64,000 bases of DNA from Ditylenchus dipsaci (taxonomy: Eukaryota; Nematoda; Chromadorea; Rhabditida; Anguinidae), in contig SADC01001222.1 in NCBI GenBank assembly GCA_004194705.1, forward strand, positions 68,362 through 132,361. The letters run 5' to 3'. The notes beneath the pieces are model-generated. The model ran no database searches. It was not told the DNA's origin and worked only from the letters and a program-made list of their open reading frames with translations. A program made the translations under genes and the position numbers. Of this stretch, positions 35,801 to 50,800 are shown in pieces (the first letter of the stretch is position 1; each line of letters opens with the position of its first letter).

Positions 35801-38800
35801 ATGACTATGTTCCAATCCCTCTCTTCTCACACAAATCATCCTTTGCTGAGCGCAACTATCATGCCAGATCACATTCGATTTCGAGGTTATTTGGAGGTGT
35901 TGACCAGGATTCTGCAACTATCATTTGCTAAATAAATCGGGGTATCTATATACTGACCTTCACATTCTCTCTGTGACATACAAATATGTTCTCAGAGGCC
36001 TGATTGTTGAGCCTATACCTAGGTGTGAACAGCACTACTTGGGTGTCTTTGTACCTAAAAATTATTGGTTTGCATAAAAATTTTGACCAAGTTTGTGTAA
36101 AAAGCAGATGGATATGGAATTATGGGCAGTTGACTGTCTTTTTTCAGCCATATTTTTTTGAGAACCCAAAGCTCCGATGTAAACAAGACTTGTGCAGAAT
36201 TAGAAAATTACATTGAAAACATTAAAATCAGAATTGCTTAACTTCTTTTTAACACTAGAATGGCTGACTGTACTAAAGTGTGTTTCTTGTGCCAAATTTA
36301 ATGCTGAACAAGATAGGCGAAAAAAAATTCCGAAAAAGGTGCTTTTGTAAATTGCACTCGGTCAATTTTCAAAACTACCGCGAAAAAATGGGTCATTTTA
36401 CAAATCAATAAAAAGAAACAAAAATTTCATAGTCACTTTAATAATTTTTATAGTGCATCTGAAAGCTGAGATTCTGCGCTATCTTTTAGTATGTTTGCAC
36501 GATCTCAACAGTTTCTAAAAAGAAAGTTTTGATTATAGAGAAAACTTAGACGAAACTTTTCAACCTGACTTACAACATTCTTTCATTGTAGAACTTTTTG
36601 CGCAAGTTCTTTTTTAGCAAACGACTTTTACTATTCGATAAAGCGAGAAAAATTGCACCAGATAGTGTTTGAAAGTACAGTAAAAAAGCAATCTTGAACT
36701 ATTAAGTAACATTTCTAAAAAATATTTTCAAGAACACTTCAACGGAATGTCCCTAAACGCTAGTGAAACTCGTGACTCTGACACCAGATTCGTGTTCAGC
36801 GTGGTCGATATACGGCTTGAGTTTACAATCCCCCCCCCCACGGGGAGTGATCGGATGGAGGAGATAACCTCATATTCTTGTTTCTCGACCCCGATTCCAT
36901 GAGAAAACCGGCCGTTTTTTTGATTCTGAGAAAAGAACGTCAGAAATTCAAACGTTTGTATTCTTCGACTGCCTCACCATGTTTTTCAACTAGGCCGTGG
37001 CAAAAAGAGACTCTATATGCATTTTATGGTCAAGAGTACTTCTCGGAATTATGTCTAAGGTAAGTGAGTGCGCGCATCTCTAACTCTCGAGCCCGAAGAG
37101 GGTTTGATCGATCCAGCCCCCTTCGGGGCGCAGGGGGCTTGGGGGCTTGGAGTTGAGATGCGCACACCCACATACCTTAGACACAAATCACTCGAAAGTG
37201 ACTCTGGATGCATGAAAAAGCATGCATACTAGAGTTTATTTATGCGCTAGGCCCCAGTATTCAAAACTGTGTTCAACATCTTCTTGTTAGTGGACCCTGA
37301 GTCATTAGTGGCCCCTTTTATTCCCTTCCCCTCCCTATACAGCCCTTAATCCCTCTAAAATTCAAAAGGCGCCAATTCAAATTTTTCAAATTTTGACTCA
37401 AAAACCATGATACCCCCCTGTGGTTCGGAAATTTTTTTTCTCAGAACCAAAAAAACAGCCGGCTTTCTCATGAAATCGGGGTCGAGAAACACGAATATAA
37501 TGTTATCTCCTCCATCCGATCACTCCCCGTGGGGGGATTGTAAACTGCAACCCGATATACTTTAAAATCTGCTCTTAAGTTCTGAGACTCGCTGTAAAAT
37601 TTCAGATTCCGCTCAAGACAACAATTATTCAAATATCGAATTTTTTCGAAGTTTAAATCTTTTTGTCTTGAGCGGAATCTGAAATTTTACAGCGAGTCTC
37701 AGAACTTAAGAGCAGATTTTAAAGTAAATCGAATCACTTTAAAAAACAATTCAAAAATTTGCCTCTTTGACTAAAAGAAAAAGTTGGGGCTCAATTTTCC
37801 GGCGCGCAATTTTCGCCGCTCAAAATTAAACTTAACTTTCCCAGAAATCTGAGAAATTAATATTTTTTCACAAAAATTTGGAACAAATATACCTTCCAGT
37901 GCCCTGTCTAACCTCCACTCCAATATTGTAGCTACTAAATTTTTTTGATTATTTTCTTTATTCGTTATATATTCCTTACATAGCTGGTTGATCCTTGTGT
38001 GTCAACACCAATTTTAGTGCTTGAACTCCTGAGGACAATGCAAAACTTCTGCTAAAGTGTGGATGGAATCCAGTAGGTCTGGTACTGTTTGCAACACCCT
38101 CACTACTAGCCTCCATGAACTTCTTGCCCACTCGCAGACAACATCTGCAAATGGGGCTCTAATTTAAAATTTAATCATACTGAATTTTACAGGGGAGTCG
38201 TAAAAATTGTCCCATTTGTGAAAATTTTATGGAACACCTAAAAAGCAGTGAATTCACAAGAAGAATATATCAACCATCTGTGAATAAAATTTTACTAAAA
38301 CAGCCGAAGAAAGGTAAAGAGGCGGGAATTAAAATAATGTTCGAGTTTTTGCGAGTCCTCCGGTAAACTACATTCGTGTGAAAATTCTAATCCGTGCAGA
38401 AATCATCTTGTTTCTTTGGTATAACAGCGATCGGATACAAATTGTGATCGGATACAGTGATTGGATACAACTGCGATCGGATACAGCGATTAGATACAAC
38501 TGCGATCGGATACAACGATTGGATACAGCGATTACAGTTGACTCTCTCGTTAACGAATCTCTCGTTAACAAATTTCTCTCGTTAACAAACTTTCGGTCAA
38601 GACTTTTTGGTTTAACTTGGTTGGCTTGGTCGTTAACGAACTCTTTGGTTAACGAACTCTCTCGTCAACGAAGTAATACGTGCGGTCCCTTCGGGTTTAT
38701 TAACGAGAGAGTCGACTGTAATTAATTTTGTATCACCACTCTCTTTTACTCGATTTTCCTTGATCAAAAAGCTCTCATATTATTTGTTTGCATTTATGTG

Positions 38801-41800
38801 AGCTCTTTTTTTTAAAGGGCCATTGCCACCTGTTTTGAATTGTCCCCGCCAATTCAAATTTTTTTGCCTAGTTACCGTATTCTCTCTAATAGGCCGACAC
38901 CCTCTAATAAACCGACACCCCCTACTTTGAGGGACCGTATCTCAGTCCGAAGAAAAAAAATTACATCGCTGTTTATTGCGTTTTCTTAGTTCCACGAGCT
39001 CTATCGATTCCGCTTTTTCGATTTTGGATTTTCACCCGAAAATGTCGAGTTCGACCCAAAATTTTCACGATTTTTGAAGGGTTGAAAAATAAACCGACAT
39101 GTCGGCCTATTAGAGAGAATACGGTATTCAACTTCTGTACGGATTCTTCAACTTGTTTTCCAACAAAACAAGGCCTAGAATTTAATTTCAGGTATAGTTT
39201 TGTTAGAAACCAAGTTGAAAAATTCGTACGTACATCCAACGATAAAGAAAAAAAATTTGAATTGGCGGGGGACGGTCGGACGGTTGATGGGCATCCATTT
39301 CGCTGAATTTCGAGAAGTTCTCCAAGAGGATCAAGAAGAACCAAATGCAGAGGCCCTGCCGGGAAATCCTGAAGTTGTGGAAAATAATATCTTAGAAGAC
39401 CCGGCTAATATTAACCTATATTGAATGTTTTCTTTTTATTTGTTTGTCCAGTTATAAATTGTTGTCGTTTCTTCCCGTTACTCTTTATTGTCCTTGATGT
39501 TTATTGTTTCCGTTTAAACAAATACTTTCATTGTTTTCATCCTTCGGATAAATCTAGTCGTAAGCTGGGATGTAGAACAAATATATTTTTTAATTTTTTA
39601 TCCGATCGCTGTATCCGATCGCAGTTGTATCTGATCGCTGTATCCGATCGCAGGGCAGTCGTTTCTTTTTCGGTTTTTACAAAAACCCGAATATCTTTGA
39701 TTTGTTTGTTATTCTAAAAAAATTTCAATATATAACATAAAACTCTATATAGCATAACTCAGATATCAGTTTGGTTGGTCTGATTGAAATAAAGCCAAAG
39801 TGAACCTTTATATAACATAAATTTTACCTCTATATAACATAAAACTGCCTATAACATAAATTTTTTTCTGGCTCTAGCCGGATAAACGCCCCTCTATATA
39901 ACATAAATCTATTAAATTTCTTAAAAAATCAGTTAATTTCTCTAAAAATCAGGTTTATTCAGTCTATATAAGAAATTTCTTTACATTAAGGTGGTGAGGA
40001 ATCAAAAATTACCATTTTCTTTTGAATTTATTGTTTTCGATGGTTGATTTTATTTTCGGGATGGCCTCTTTATATAACATAACCTCTATATAACATAAGG
40101 TTCTTGGCGGTCCCTTGAATTATGTTGTATATAGGTTCGACTGTATCTTAAAATGGCGAGCGCTAGCGTTTGGTGTCTCGAGTCGAAAAATAAAAAATTT
40201 CAGATGTTGTTATTTGCTTTGGTCTAAAGATTCCGAGCAGCCGTTTTTTTTAAATTTAGAATGATCAAAAATTTTCTGGATAATTTTATGGATTTGTAAA
40301 AAAACTCACTGTTGAGGACATCCCTCGTCACTGAAAGAGAACATCAGTGGGTTTCTATCCTTGGCCTTTTCGTGCTCAGCAAACTGCCCGGCTGCCTCAT
40401 GTTCAGCCGCCTCTTGTTTCAGGATTAGAGGTAGGCCAGACCTATTGACCATCCAAAAGGGCACCCACAAAGACAGGTGCAATGATCCTCCTTGACCTAT
40501 GCCTACGCTACCGTACATGTCAAGTGGTCTGCCTTGCGTGTCTTTCATCCGCATGAATATTCGTCTGGACTCGCCTCTCAAGGCTCGCTTGGAGAGTTGG
40601 GACCGGAATATATTGGCTGGATTGATGGTGTGAAAACGGTCGGATCCTAAATAGTTAAATTGGTACCATTTCTCCAAGACGAAAGACTAAAAAAATAAAT
40701 TGGGAAACTAACCGACACTAAATACCAGCTCCTCATCCAAATTAACAGAATGTATTTGAAGGCGTTTTCCTGACTGGATGGGGTATTTGTTAGTGTGGAA
40801 TGGATTTCCAGTGCCATTGCCACATTCGAACTCTACTTCTATAGGTAGCAAGTTTAGGATGGTGAAGGGAGCTATGAAACTGATGGTGTGACCGGACAGA
40901 TACTCATTTTCTGATAGCTCTGGGTAACGCTCTTTCTTGATTGAAACACATACCCTAAAAAATTCTAAGATTTTTAAGCAATGGTTGAGTCTCCGATCAC
41001 ATTAATTGTTTAGTACTAATCCTACTTTTGCTTTTAGAACTCATCATTATTCACAGCCAGTGGTGTAAATTTTTCAAAATCGGTGTAGGACTGCACTAGC
41101 ACCAGTATGGGGAACCTTTTTCCTGCCGTAAAAAATACGTTTTTTGCCGTAGAACTACTTTTTGTCGTAAAAATATTTTCTGCCGCGACACATATTTTAT
41201 TTTTCCGTGGGGTATTTGTTCTTTGTAGCTCATTTACTGCATTTTCAGAAAAAAAATAATATTTTTGAAAAAAAAATTAAAAAAAATAATAATTTTGACC
41301 AGAAACTGCCCTCCAACTCAACAAAAAAGTCTAAAGTGTTATTTTATGCAAGATTCAGGATAGCATATCTCAAATTTTTATTTCCACTAATTTAGCATTT
41401 ATTTATCAGCTTGCAGTAAATTTGATAAAATCTAAAATAAAATAAAATTTTTGCAGAAAGTCAGCTTCAGCGGTAAAAATCACATTTTAAAAAAAAATCA
41501 CAAATTTGAAGTGTCCTCTTTAGCCCTGCAAATTTTTGGTCAGAAGTCTATCGTATTTATTTTTTTTGTCACAGATTAACAAATTTAGTCTCATTGTGTA
41601 GCTTAGACATTGAACTTTGTCATAAAAAATAAAAATTTAAAAAAGCAGGTGAAAAAAACCAAAAGGAGTGTTTTGAAATAAAAAAGATTTTGAAAAAAAA
41701 ATTTAAAAAACCATGATACCCACCACGTCGTTTTCTGGTATAAAAATCCTATCAGTGCGCATTTACGGGTTAATATTCAAATTTATGCCAGAGAGAAGGG

Positions 41801-44800
41801 CTACATTTTGAGCGTAAGGTTGTAAATGATCACGTCCGCAAAATTTACTACAAACCCCTAAATTTACGCAGTCCTGGACTTTTTTGAGAACTTTTGGAAT
41901 TTTTAGTAAATTTTGCAGATGTGGTCATTTACAGTAGAGTTGGCTCGGAATCGATATTTGGACCGAAACCGGAACCGGAATTTTAGATTTGTGAAAGCCA
42001 GAACCGGAACCGGAATTTTAGATTTGTGAAAACCGGAACCGGAATCGGAACCGGAATTTCACTTTTGCCGAAACCAAACCGGAGTCGAAAAAATGAAGTT
42101 TTCGAAAAAAATCGCTGCCTGTTTACATGATTTTCGTATATATTGATATTTAACACGAAAAATTTGTTCAAAAGTTGAAAATACGCGTACAAAATCAGCC
42201 GAGCAAGAGCAAAATTATGATAGAGTTGGGCTCGGAATTGATATTTGGACCGGAACCGGAATTTTAGTTTTGTGAAAACCGGAACCGGAATTACATATTT
42301 TTTTCGCGACCGGAACCGGAATCCAAAAAATACCGGAATTCGGGGAAACCGGAAGCGGAATTCCGGGTCAACTCTAATTTACAGCCTCACGCTCAAAATG
42401 TAGCCCTTCTCTCTGACATCAATTTGAGTATAAACTTGTAAATGACAGTATTCACGATATTACTTAGAAAACCCATATATAACAAACTAGTTACCGTATT
42501 TCCTCTAATAGGCGCACCGGTGCACTTATGTTTCAATCTCCCGAAAATTGGAAAATTTGGAATTCGATCTCGAGATTTTTGGGTGAAAATAAAAAATCTA
42601 AAAAGTTTAATCCGTAGAGCTCGTGGAGTTAAGAAAACGCAATAAACAGCTTTGCAAAATATTGACTCTGCACCGAGATGCAGACCCTCAAATTTGAGGG
42701 GGTGCGCTTATTAGAGCGTGTGCTCCTATTGGAGGAAATACGGTAATTAAAAATGTAACGTTTTGGCTATAACGACTTTTGGCGGAAACAATTTGTGCGG
42801 AAAAAGGAGAGAGCCCGCTTTACATCAAGAAAAAATTTGTGGCGAAAAAAATTTTTACGGCTAAAAAAGTATATCCGCTGCAAAAAAAAGATTTGCCTCA
42901 CCATCATTAGTGCTGGAGATAATTTTAGGGAAACCAGACAACATCAAAACTATTTTGTCGCGCGACAATGCAACAAATTTTGCTCTTTTTCGGATTTTTC
43001 GAAGGATTTTTTCTAAAAAAGTTTAAAATGTAAAGGATTTTTTTTAAGATATTCATTTAGGTGTTCATGGTTAGCGTTCCCGATCAATATGCGCATTTTC
43101 AAATTTAGAATTGACTGCTAAATTGTAAATTACTCTCGAGACATTAATGATTTATTTGTTGCACTGTCGCGCGACAAAGAGCAAAATTTGTTGCATTGTC
43201 GCGCGACAAAAAACGTTTGTTTGTTATTTCGTCGCGCGACAAAATGACAAAAAAATATTTTGTCGCGCGACAAATGTTCATTTAAAAAAATTTTGTCGGG
43301 CGACAAAATAGTCTTGATGTTGCTTTGTCTGGTTGCCAATTTTAGACACCGACAAAAAATTGTTTGCTGTAAAGTGTCTACCGCCACCTAAGAACAAATT
43401 TTAAAGAATTATGACTTTTGATTAGGACATCATTATTACAACCTACCAATACAAGTGGTCTACAGTCCTGTTCGGAGCCGTCGTAGAAAATCTCAAAAGC
43501 CTGTTCCTATATTCTGCCTCTCCAGCACTATTCCTTCCTCCAGTAACACCACTGCTTCTTCCACCATCACTTCCATCATCACTGCCCCCACTTCTGACAT
43601 ATTCACCACCTCCAGAACTGGACAGCCAGTCTATATGTTGATGGCCCACTACCTTAAATCTGCTGCATTTGGGCTGCACCTCCATCTCCGCATTGACATA
43701 CTTCAGTGGCACACAGGTTCTGGTGGATGGACCTAGTTCTAGCTCTAGTTTGTCTGAAATATAAGTGGTTTAGGAGAGAGCTTGCTAGAAAATAGGCAAG
43801 TCTTACCGTCAGGATGGGTAACCCTGGAATTATCCAACTTGATCAGTATGGGATCGGCCAGTCGATTAGAGAGGATCAAAGCAGACTGCACAGTGACTAC
43901 TTTTCGACCATCTTGATCCATGTTGACAGCGACGACAACTCTGGCAAAATAGGCGGCACTATTGCTTGACGACTAAAAATTTGGGTTTAAATGTGGATAT
44001 ACAAGCTTGTCACGTTATTGAGCCGAAACTGAAACCATGAAAATTTTCGCCGCAAGTTTTGAAATGGACTGAGCATGGAAATCCAAAATTCAAAATTATT
44101 TTAGAGGATCGGGTTTTTGTTTGGTGATTTCTTCAATTATGAGAAATACGAATAATTCAAACCGACCACAGGAAAAGGAACACTCACTACAACTTTTTAA
44201 TTATCAATCAGCAGTTTTTTGTCTAGTCATCCGAAGTCTAGTTTACGAAAACAATAGGAAAAGTTCCCGTCTCAAAGGTTAGTACCATCTCATTGTCTTG
44301 CTGAATTTCTCATCCAGTTATTACTCATATTCCCCAATTACGATGGCTCGAAAAAGAGAAGCTCAAGCAGATATCTAATTTAACCTACTTATAAGTTGAA
44401 AAAATGGAAATCCATCTAAACATCTGAGACCTAAACCTTGAAACTTTTCGCTTTTACCCGGATACCAGAGAATTTTTTCGACAAGAATTTCTTTCCACCT
44501 ACCTTAGTAATCGCTTGCATGGAAGCTGCCATCCTCACTACCCTGAAGTAAGTGCCGACTGAGTCCACACTAACAGGCGAGATCTCCTCCCAGCCGTCTA
44601 CCTTGACCACTAGCAGTCTTGGTTCGTCAATCTTCTCCTGGGTCAAAAGTTTAGCTGGGAACTCAAAGGTAGAACTTTTGCTAGCTGCCACACTGAACCA
44701 TTTGGCCGTGGACCTGCGGCTTGCAGCTCTGGACTTGGTCAACTCTTCTACGGCTGTGGTGAATTTAAGGCCGGAGCCGGTTTCATTTCTCAGGATATAA

Positions 44801-47800
44801 GGCAGATGGTCGGACTTCGGCCGGGAGTAGATTTGTCTGAAATATTTTTTGGAACAGTTTAAGGAAAAAGTTGAGTGCATAGACATTTCGCCAATTTTAA
44901 AATTTTTTCGACAATAAAATGCCTACTTGATGCCTTTTTCGGTGTCCTTCTCCGCCATGGATTGCCTTATAGTGTCCCACTTATAAAAGAATTGATTGGC
45001 TTGTTGAATGAAAGTCTGAGTCAGGTTAAATTCCAAAGGACTTTCTTTGCCTAAAAAATTGATTTTGTATGCGAAAAAAAAAGTTTACAGTTGGCTAACC
45101 AGGTGTCAGATCCACATTGACATGTGTCTCTCTCCATTGCACAGCCAATCTGTCTATAAGCCATGGTTCCACCAGAGGTTCCCATCCAAACACACTCTGA
45201 TTGAAGTAGTCCACTCCCAGGCTCATCTGCGCCTGTAGTCTGTCTACTGATTTTTCGAGCAACAATTCTGAAATAACCTTGATTAATGAAAAAATTTAGG
45301 GTTGCTGTTTTACTTATTAACGGGAGGGTGAAAGCTGTTAAGGAGATGGTCTGGACACGAAAGGATCACTCCAAGTTTTGTTTTTAAATGTGGGTTTAGA
45401 GCCATATTTTGTGGAAAACTTGTGACAAACTTGTGCAGAATTAAAAGTTATATTAGCATCATCAATATCACAAATTCAAAATTTATTTAGAAAATGCACT
45501 AAAAATTGAAATGAAAAAGGGGAAAACCATCAAAAAAAGGTTGATTAGTCTTATATTGCATTTCAATTTTTAGGGTATTTTTGAAGGAATTTTGAAATTC
45601 TTCAATTCTGCACAAGTTTGTCTGAGCTATCAACACCTATTGTCAAATGACAAAACATGGCTCTAAAATCAAATTAGAAAAAAACAAAACTTGGATAAAT
45701 CCTTTCGTGTTCAGACCATCTCCTTAAAGGGCCATTGCCGTCTCCGACAACGGTTGTCCCCGCCAATTCAAAAAAATTTCCTAATCATTGAACTTTTGTA
45801 CGGATATTTCAACTTGGTTTCTTACACAACTTTACCTAAAATAAAATTTTAGGCCTAGTTTTGTTAGAAACCAAGCTGAAAAATTCGTACAGAAGTTCAA
45901 TGATTCAGAAAAAAATATGAATTGGCGGGGACAACCGTTGTCGGAGACGACAGTGGCACTTTAAGAATTTCACCCTCCCTTTCAAGTTTAAAGTAGCTGA
46001 AACCACGAGTTTTTCGCCTTTCGGCTATTAAAGGACCATACTTGTTGATGCAAATGAGAATTTGACAAATTCAAATTCACGCGGGACACTTCTCTTTCGT
46101 CTCTCACTGTACTCTTTTGAGTCGCTCGAAGTAACTCCAAAGAGTAGAGTGAGAGACGAAAGAGAAGTGTCCCGCGCGAATTTGAATTTTTCAAATTCTC
46201 ATTTGCATCAACAAGTATGGTCCTTTAAAGGGTCATGCCCGTGCGTTTCAAAAAGTTAAGGCGGGGACCAGCAATTTTTTTTTAATCGTTCTATTTTTCA
46301 CTCGTTTTGCGTCAAATCTAATATTAATGACCCTATACTACTTTTAAAAACTAGGCAGAAAACTTAAAAATCTGAATGCGTATGCATGTGAAACTTGATC
46401 GAGAAAGAAAAAAAGTGCTGCTCCCCGCCTTTTCTCCGTGTCGGGCACGGGCATGCTTCTTTAAAGGGGCATGCCCGTGCGTTAAGGCGCGAACCAGCAG
46501 TTTTTTTCGAATTTTTTCGAATCGTTCCATGTTTCACTCGTTCTGCGTCAAATCTGATATAGATGACCTTATACTGCTTTTAAAAACTAGACAGAAAACT
46601 TAAAAAATCTAGACGAGAATGAATGTAAAAATTTATCGAAAAAGAAAATAACTGCTGGTTCGCGCCTTTTCTCCCCATCAGGCACGATCATGCCCCTTTA
46701 AGGATTGTGTCTATATAGTCTACTATAATCCCTGTATATTAAAATCAGTTCCAAAACTTACTATACAAATTTAATCTGAGCATAGGAATGGCGACGCCCT
46801 GAGATGAGTCGTCTAACATCCATAGGCATATCCTTTCAGCTTTAATGCACACTTTGGAAATCCAGCTAGCCGAGCTAGACCCTTGTAATCCACTGGCCGC
46901 TGGAGCAGGAGTGGTTTTTGAGACTGGTCCATTGCCCTGTTTTAAGCGCTTCAGTGACTCCTCCAGAACATTTCTCAACACCAAAAAGTCCTTGTAGCAG
47001 CATCTAGCGATCACCTCTTCACTCAGCTCTATGGACAACTTTTGTCTTTGGTGGATCAAGTCTATGTTTTGGATGCCTTGACTGGATTTGGCACTAGAAC
47101 TATTGGGACTTAGGGAAGAGGTAGACAGATGTCGAGTGGCTGAATTGGACTGGTCTTTGGCTATCTGGATGGTGGCTGAAAAGGCGTTGGTTAGCTGGCA
47201 CTTCGAGGTTTCTTCGGATGACATGAGACACCAGCACAGATTGATTCTCTGAAAATTTAAGGTTAGAGCTACCGTATTTCCTGTAATAAACGCCCCCCCC
47301 CTCGCTCAAAATCGTTTTCTTGGCGTTGTGTTTTTGACCCACTTTTTGATTACTTCTCTCAAGCAAATTACCCCTCATTTTGTAGCCAGTGAGATGAGCT
47401 ACAAAATGAGGGGTAATTTGCTTGAGAGAAGTAATCAAAAAGTGGGTCAAAAACACAATGCCAAGAACACGATTTTGAACGATGGGGGGGGGCGTTTATT
47501 ACAGGAAATACAGTAACTGTAAGTATTGCTTGCAGTGAACTATTTTCTACAGTTGAATACTTCGATAGTCAAGCATTTAATACAATCAACCAATTTTTGT
47601 CAAAATTAGGAAAATTTGGCGTGAAAATAAATTATCAATAAGGAAAATCAAGATTTTTCAAGCTCTTCCTAAATATTTTTTGCATTGCCTAAAAATTATG
47701 TATCCACCTGTATTTCGTAACTAGCTTCCATCTGACCAGAAGCATCACTGCAACTGACAACCGCAGTTACATAGCCAATTAGAGCTAGACTGTCTGGATC

Positions 47801-50800
47801 TTCCGGTTGTTCCAGTAACACCAAATCCGACTCTTTAAGCGTAATTTTCAAAGTGATTGTGTGCACTGGACTAGCTGCTAATATTTGTGAGGTCGGGGCT
47901 TGGTAGTGTTGATTGGCATGCGATATGGACCGTGTTAACACGCCACTTTTTGGTACTTCATATGTACAGAAGTCAGTGGATGAGCGACTAGTTAAAGGGT
48001 CACCTAAATGTGAACACATAACTTTTTAATTTTATAAAAACTTATCCCAAATATAAAAGTGTCACATTTTTTGCCCAAATGTAATCTACTGAAAAAAATA
48101 AGTAATTCACTGGTGGAGTTTACTAGGTAAAATTGGCTGTATGAGAAATGTACCACCAAAAGTGAGAATTTGGCCGCCTTTTTTAATTTTTTTGGCCGCC
48201 TTTTTTAAATTCATAATAAAAAAATAGAATTTGGCCGCCTTTTTTAAAAAATTGGCCGCCTTTTTTTCTTGTCAATTCCTGTTTTTCAAATTTTAGCTCT
48301 AATTTGATGGTAACTTTGCTCTTAATGATGGCAAAAATGAAAGCCCAGAATCTGGGCTGCATATTGGTATGAAAAATCGTGAACTTATAGGAAAAAATTA
48401 GAAAATGTAATCAAAAACACCTAGATGGTTATTTCGGCCTCTACCTGCTAAATGGTTTTTGTGTAATTTTTTGAATTTTACCTTACAAGTTGACACTTTT
48501 TTCAAATTAGTGAGTAGCCAAAGTTCTGGGCTTTCGTATTTGCTATTATAGAAAGAGATAGTACCAAGTTGTAAAAGCTGTAATTCAAAAAACGTTCAAA
48601 TTACACAAAACCATTTAGGAGATAGAGGCCGAAATAGCCCTCTGGGTGTTTTGATTATATTTTCTAACTTTTTCCTATAAGTTCACCCTTTTTTATACCA
48701 GTACGTAGCCCAGATTCTGCGCTTTCATTTTTGCTATCATAAAGAGCAAAATTACCATCAAATTGAAGCTAAAATTTGAAAAACAGGAATTGACAAGAAA
48801 AAAGGCGGCCAATTTAAAAAAAAGGCGGCCAATTTCTATTTTTTAATTTGAAATTCAAAAAAGGCGGCCAAAAAAATAAAAAAGGCGGCCAAATTCTCAC
48901 ATTTGGTGGTACATTTCTATTTGAGCCGGTAAAATTTGTAGGGTAAACTAGCTAGCTTAAATTTTAAGACGAACGATTTTTTCGCGCATCTTCACTTCAA
49001 GACATGTTTTATAAAATTTGTTCTTGGTTATATAAGTAATTTTTTTTCAAATGCTTTTCAGTATTCCTCGCAATCTCTGTGGTGTTCAGTTGCTTTCTTC
49101 TCTGCTTTCTTCTTCTGTAGGGTTGTCGACTCAATCGATAGATTTCGACTTTTTCAGTCGAAAAGTCGAAAAATCTCGACTTTTCGACTTATTTTTTCGA
49201 CTCGATCGATCGAACATTTTATTTCGACTTATTTTTTCGACTCGTTCGATCGAGGCATAAGCAACCATCGTTATAAGCATAAGCAACTTTGTATTCCAAA
49301 TTATTTCTCAGCCTTCTTATAATCAAAACGAGTCTGGCGCACGCAGTATTGAAGAAAGCAAGTGAAAATAACATAGAAGAGCCTGAAGAAATTATTAACC
49401 TTTTGTTGGAAATTGATGTTTGAATATTATTGTATGGATTTTCATTGAAAAAGCTATTTTGAGTGTGTGGAAAAAATTTCGACTTTTCGACTCGATCGAT
49501 CGAAAATTTCGATTTGACTTTCGACTCGACTCGATCGATCGAAAATTTTCGACTCGACTTTTCGACTCGACTCGATCGATCGAAGGGCTTCGACTTGTCT
49601 CGAATTTTCGATCGATCGAGTCGAAACTTTCGATCGATCGACAACCCTATTTTTCTGCTCTCTCTCTTGCAAAATGGGTGCTGTGCTCTGTCTGTTCGTG
49701 CTTTCGTTGGTTGCCACTGGAGTTGCCTACCATCTCGGCTATCTGGACGTCTACATCGAGCAAGCCAAGGAGAATATCAATCAGCAGCAACAGCAGTAGG
49801 ATGGCCACTTCCTTGATCTCCATGAGCAGTGATGTATCAAGCTGATCTAATTCTCTGTCTCATCTGTTTTTGTCTTGCTCAATAAAGTCTGTTGGCAATG
49901 TTTTGTGGTTGTCTTGATTGGTCACATGCAACTGGTTTTAAGATCTGGTTTCTAAAGCATTAAAGAGGTGTATGTGGCCGTGGTTAGAAGTATGTACGCT
50001 GCGAATTCGCAATTTATGCTCTAGAATTCTTAATTACAGTCATTTTATCAAACGTGTGTGGACATGTGCTCTCCGCTAACTTTAAACTGATTGCCTGCAA
50101 GCAGAATTTTTTTGCAGTATTTGTGTGAATTTTAGGAGTCCTGACCAGAGGTGGGCATACCTGCTCACAGCGCCGGCGCTGCACGAGCGCCGGCGCGCCG
50201 CCGGGTAAAATAGGGCAACTTGGAGCGCCGGCGGCGAAAAAATGAAGCGTGTCCGCGCCGGCGGCGAAATTTTTGTGAGGCGCCGGCGCTTCGAAAAATG
50301 GAAAAATTATATAGTTTTAGAAGTTAACAGAAGGCAGGAGATCTATTTTAGTAGTATGCAAATGATATCAGTTGTGAAAAAACTTCGTTTTAATATGAAT
50401 TTTATCATGTTTAAAACACAATTCAAATTTTACCCTCATTATACATAAGCCGGCGCCGGCGGTGTACCAGCGCCGGCGCGCCGCCGGCAAAAAAAGACAT
50501 CTGATAAGCGCCGGTGGCGAAAATTTTAATGGCCCAACGCTTCAGCCGGCGCCGGCGGGGTAAATGAAAAATCGCCGGCGCTTTTTTATTTTTGGCGAGC
50601 GTGCAAGTATGGAGGTGGGCAAAGATCAGATCGATCTAGATGAGATCGCTAAAGATCTAGATCGATCTGATCTGACAAACATTAATGTCAAAATAGCCAA
50701 CATTTTGCGGGAGTTCAAATTTTATAGTATGGAAATGACTTGGATCGCTCAGAATCCTACCCCGGAAAGGCCAAAGGCTACTGAAAGTTGGTTTTTCGGG

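Larger units (their letters stand above)
38418..39660. mobile_element. Fold-back with GCGATCGGATACA arms, TSD GTTTCTTT
   Basis: Arms are tandem GCGATCGGATACA words (38425-38530 and, inverted, 39600-39653). Identical 8-bp flanks GTTTCTTT occur at 38410-38417 and 39661-39668. The interior hosts a Tigger-type element, a TTAA-type element and, within that, a CCGTATTCTC MITE: three nested later insertions. Confidence 0.65.

Noticed and set aside
44552..44800. Plus-strand frame opposite a VPS13D exon
   Set aside because: It is the antisense shadow of the well-supported exon 44836-44503.
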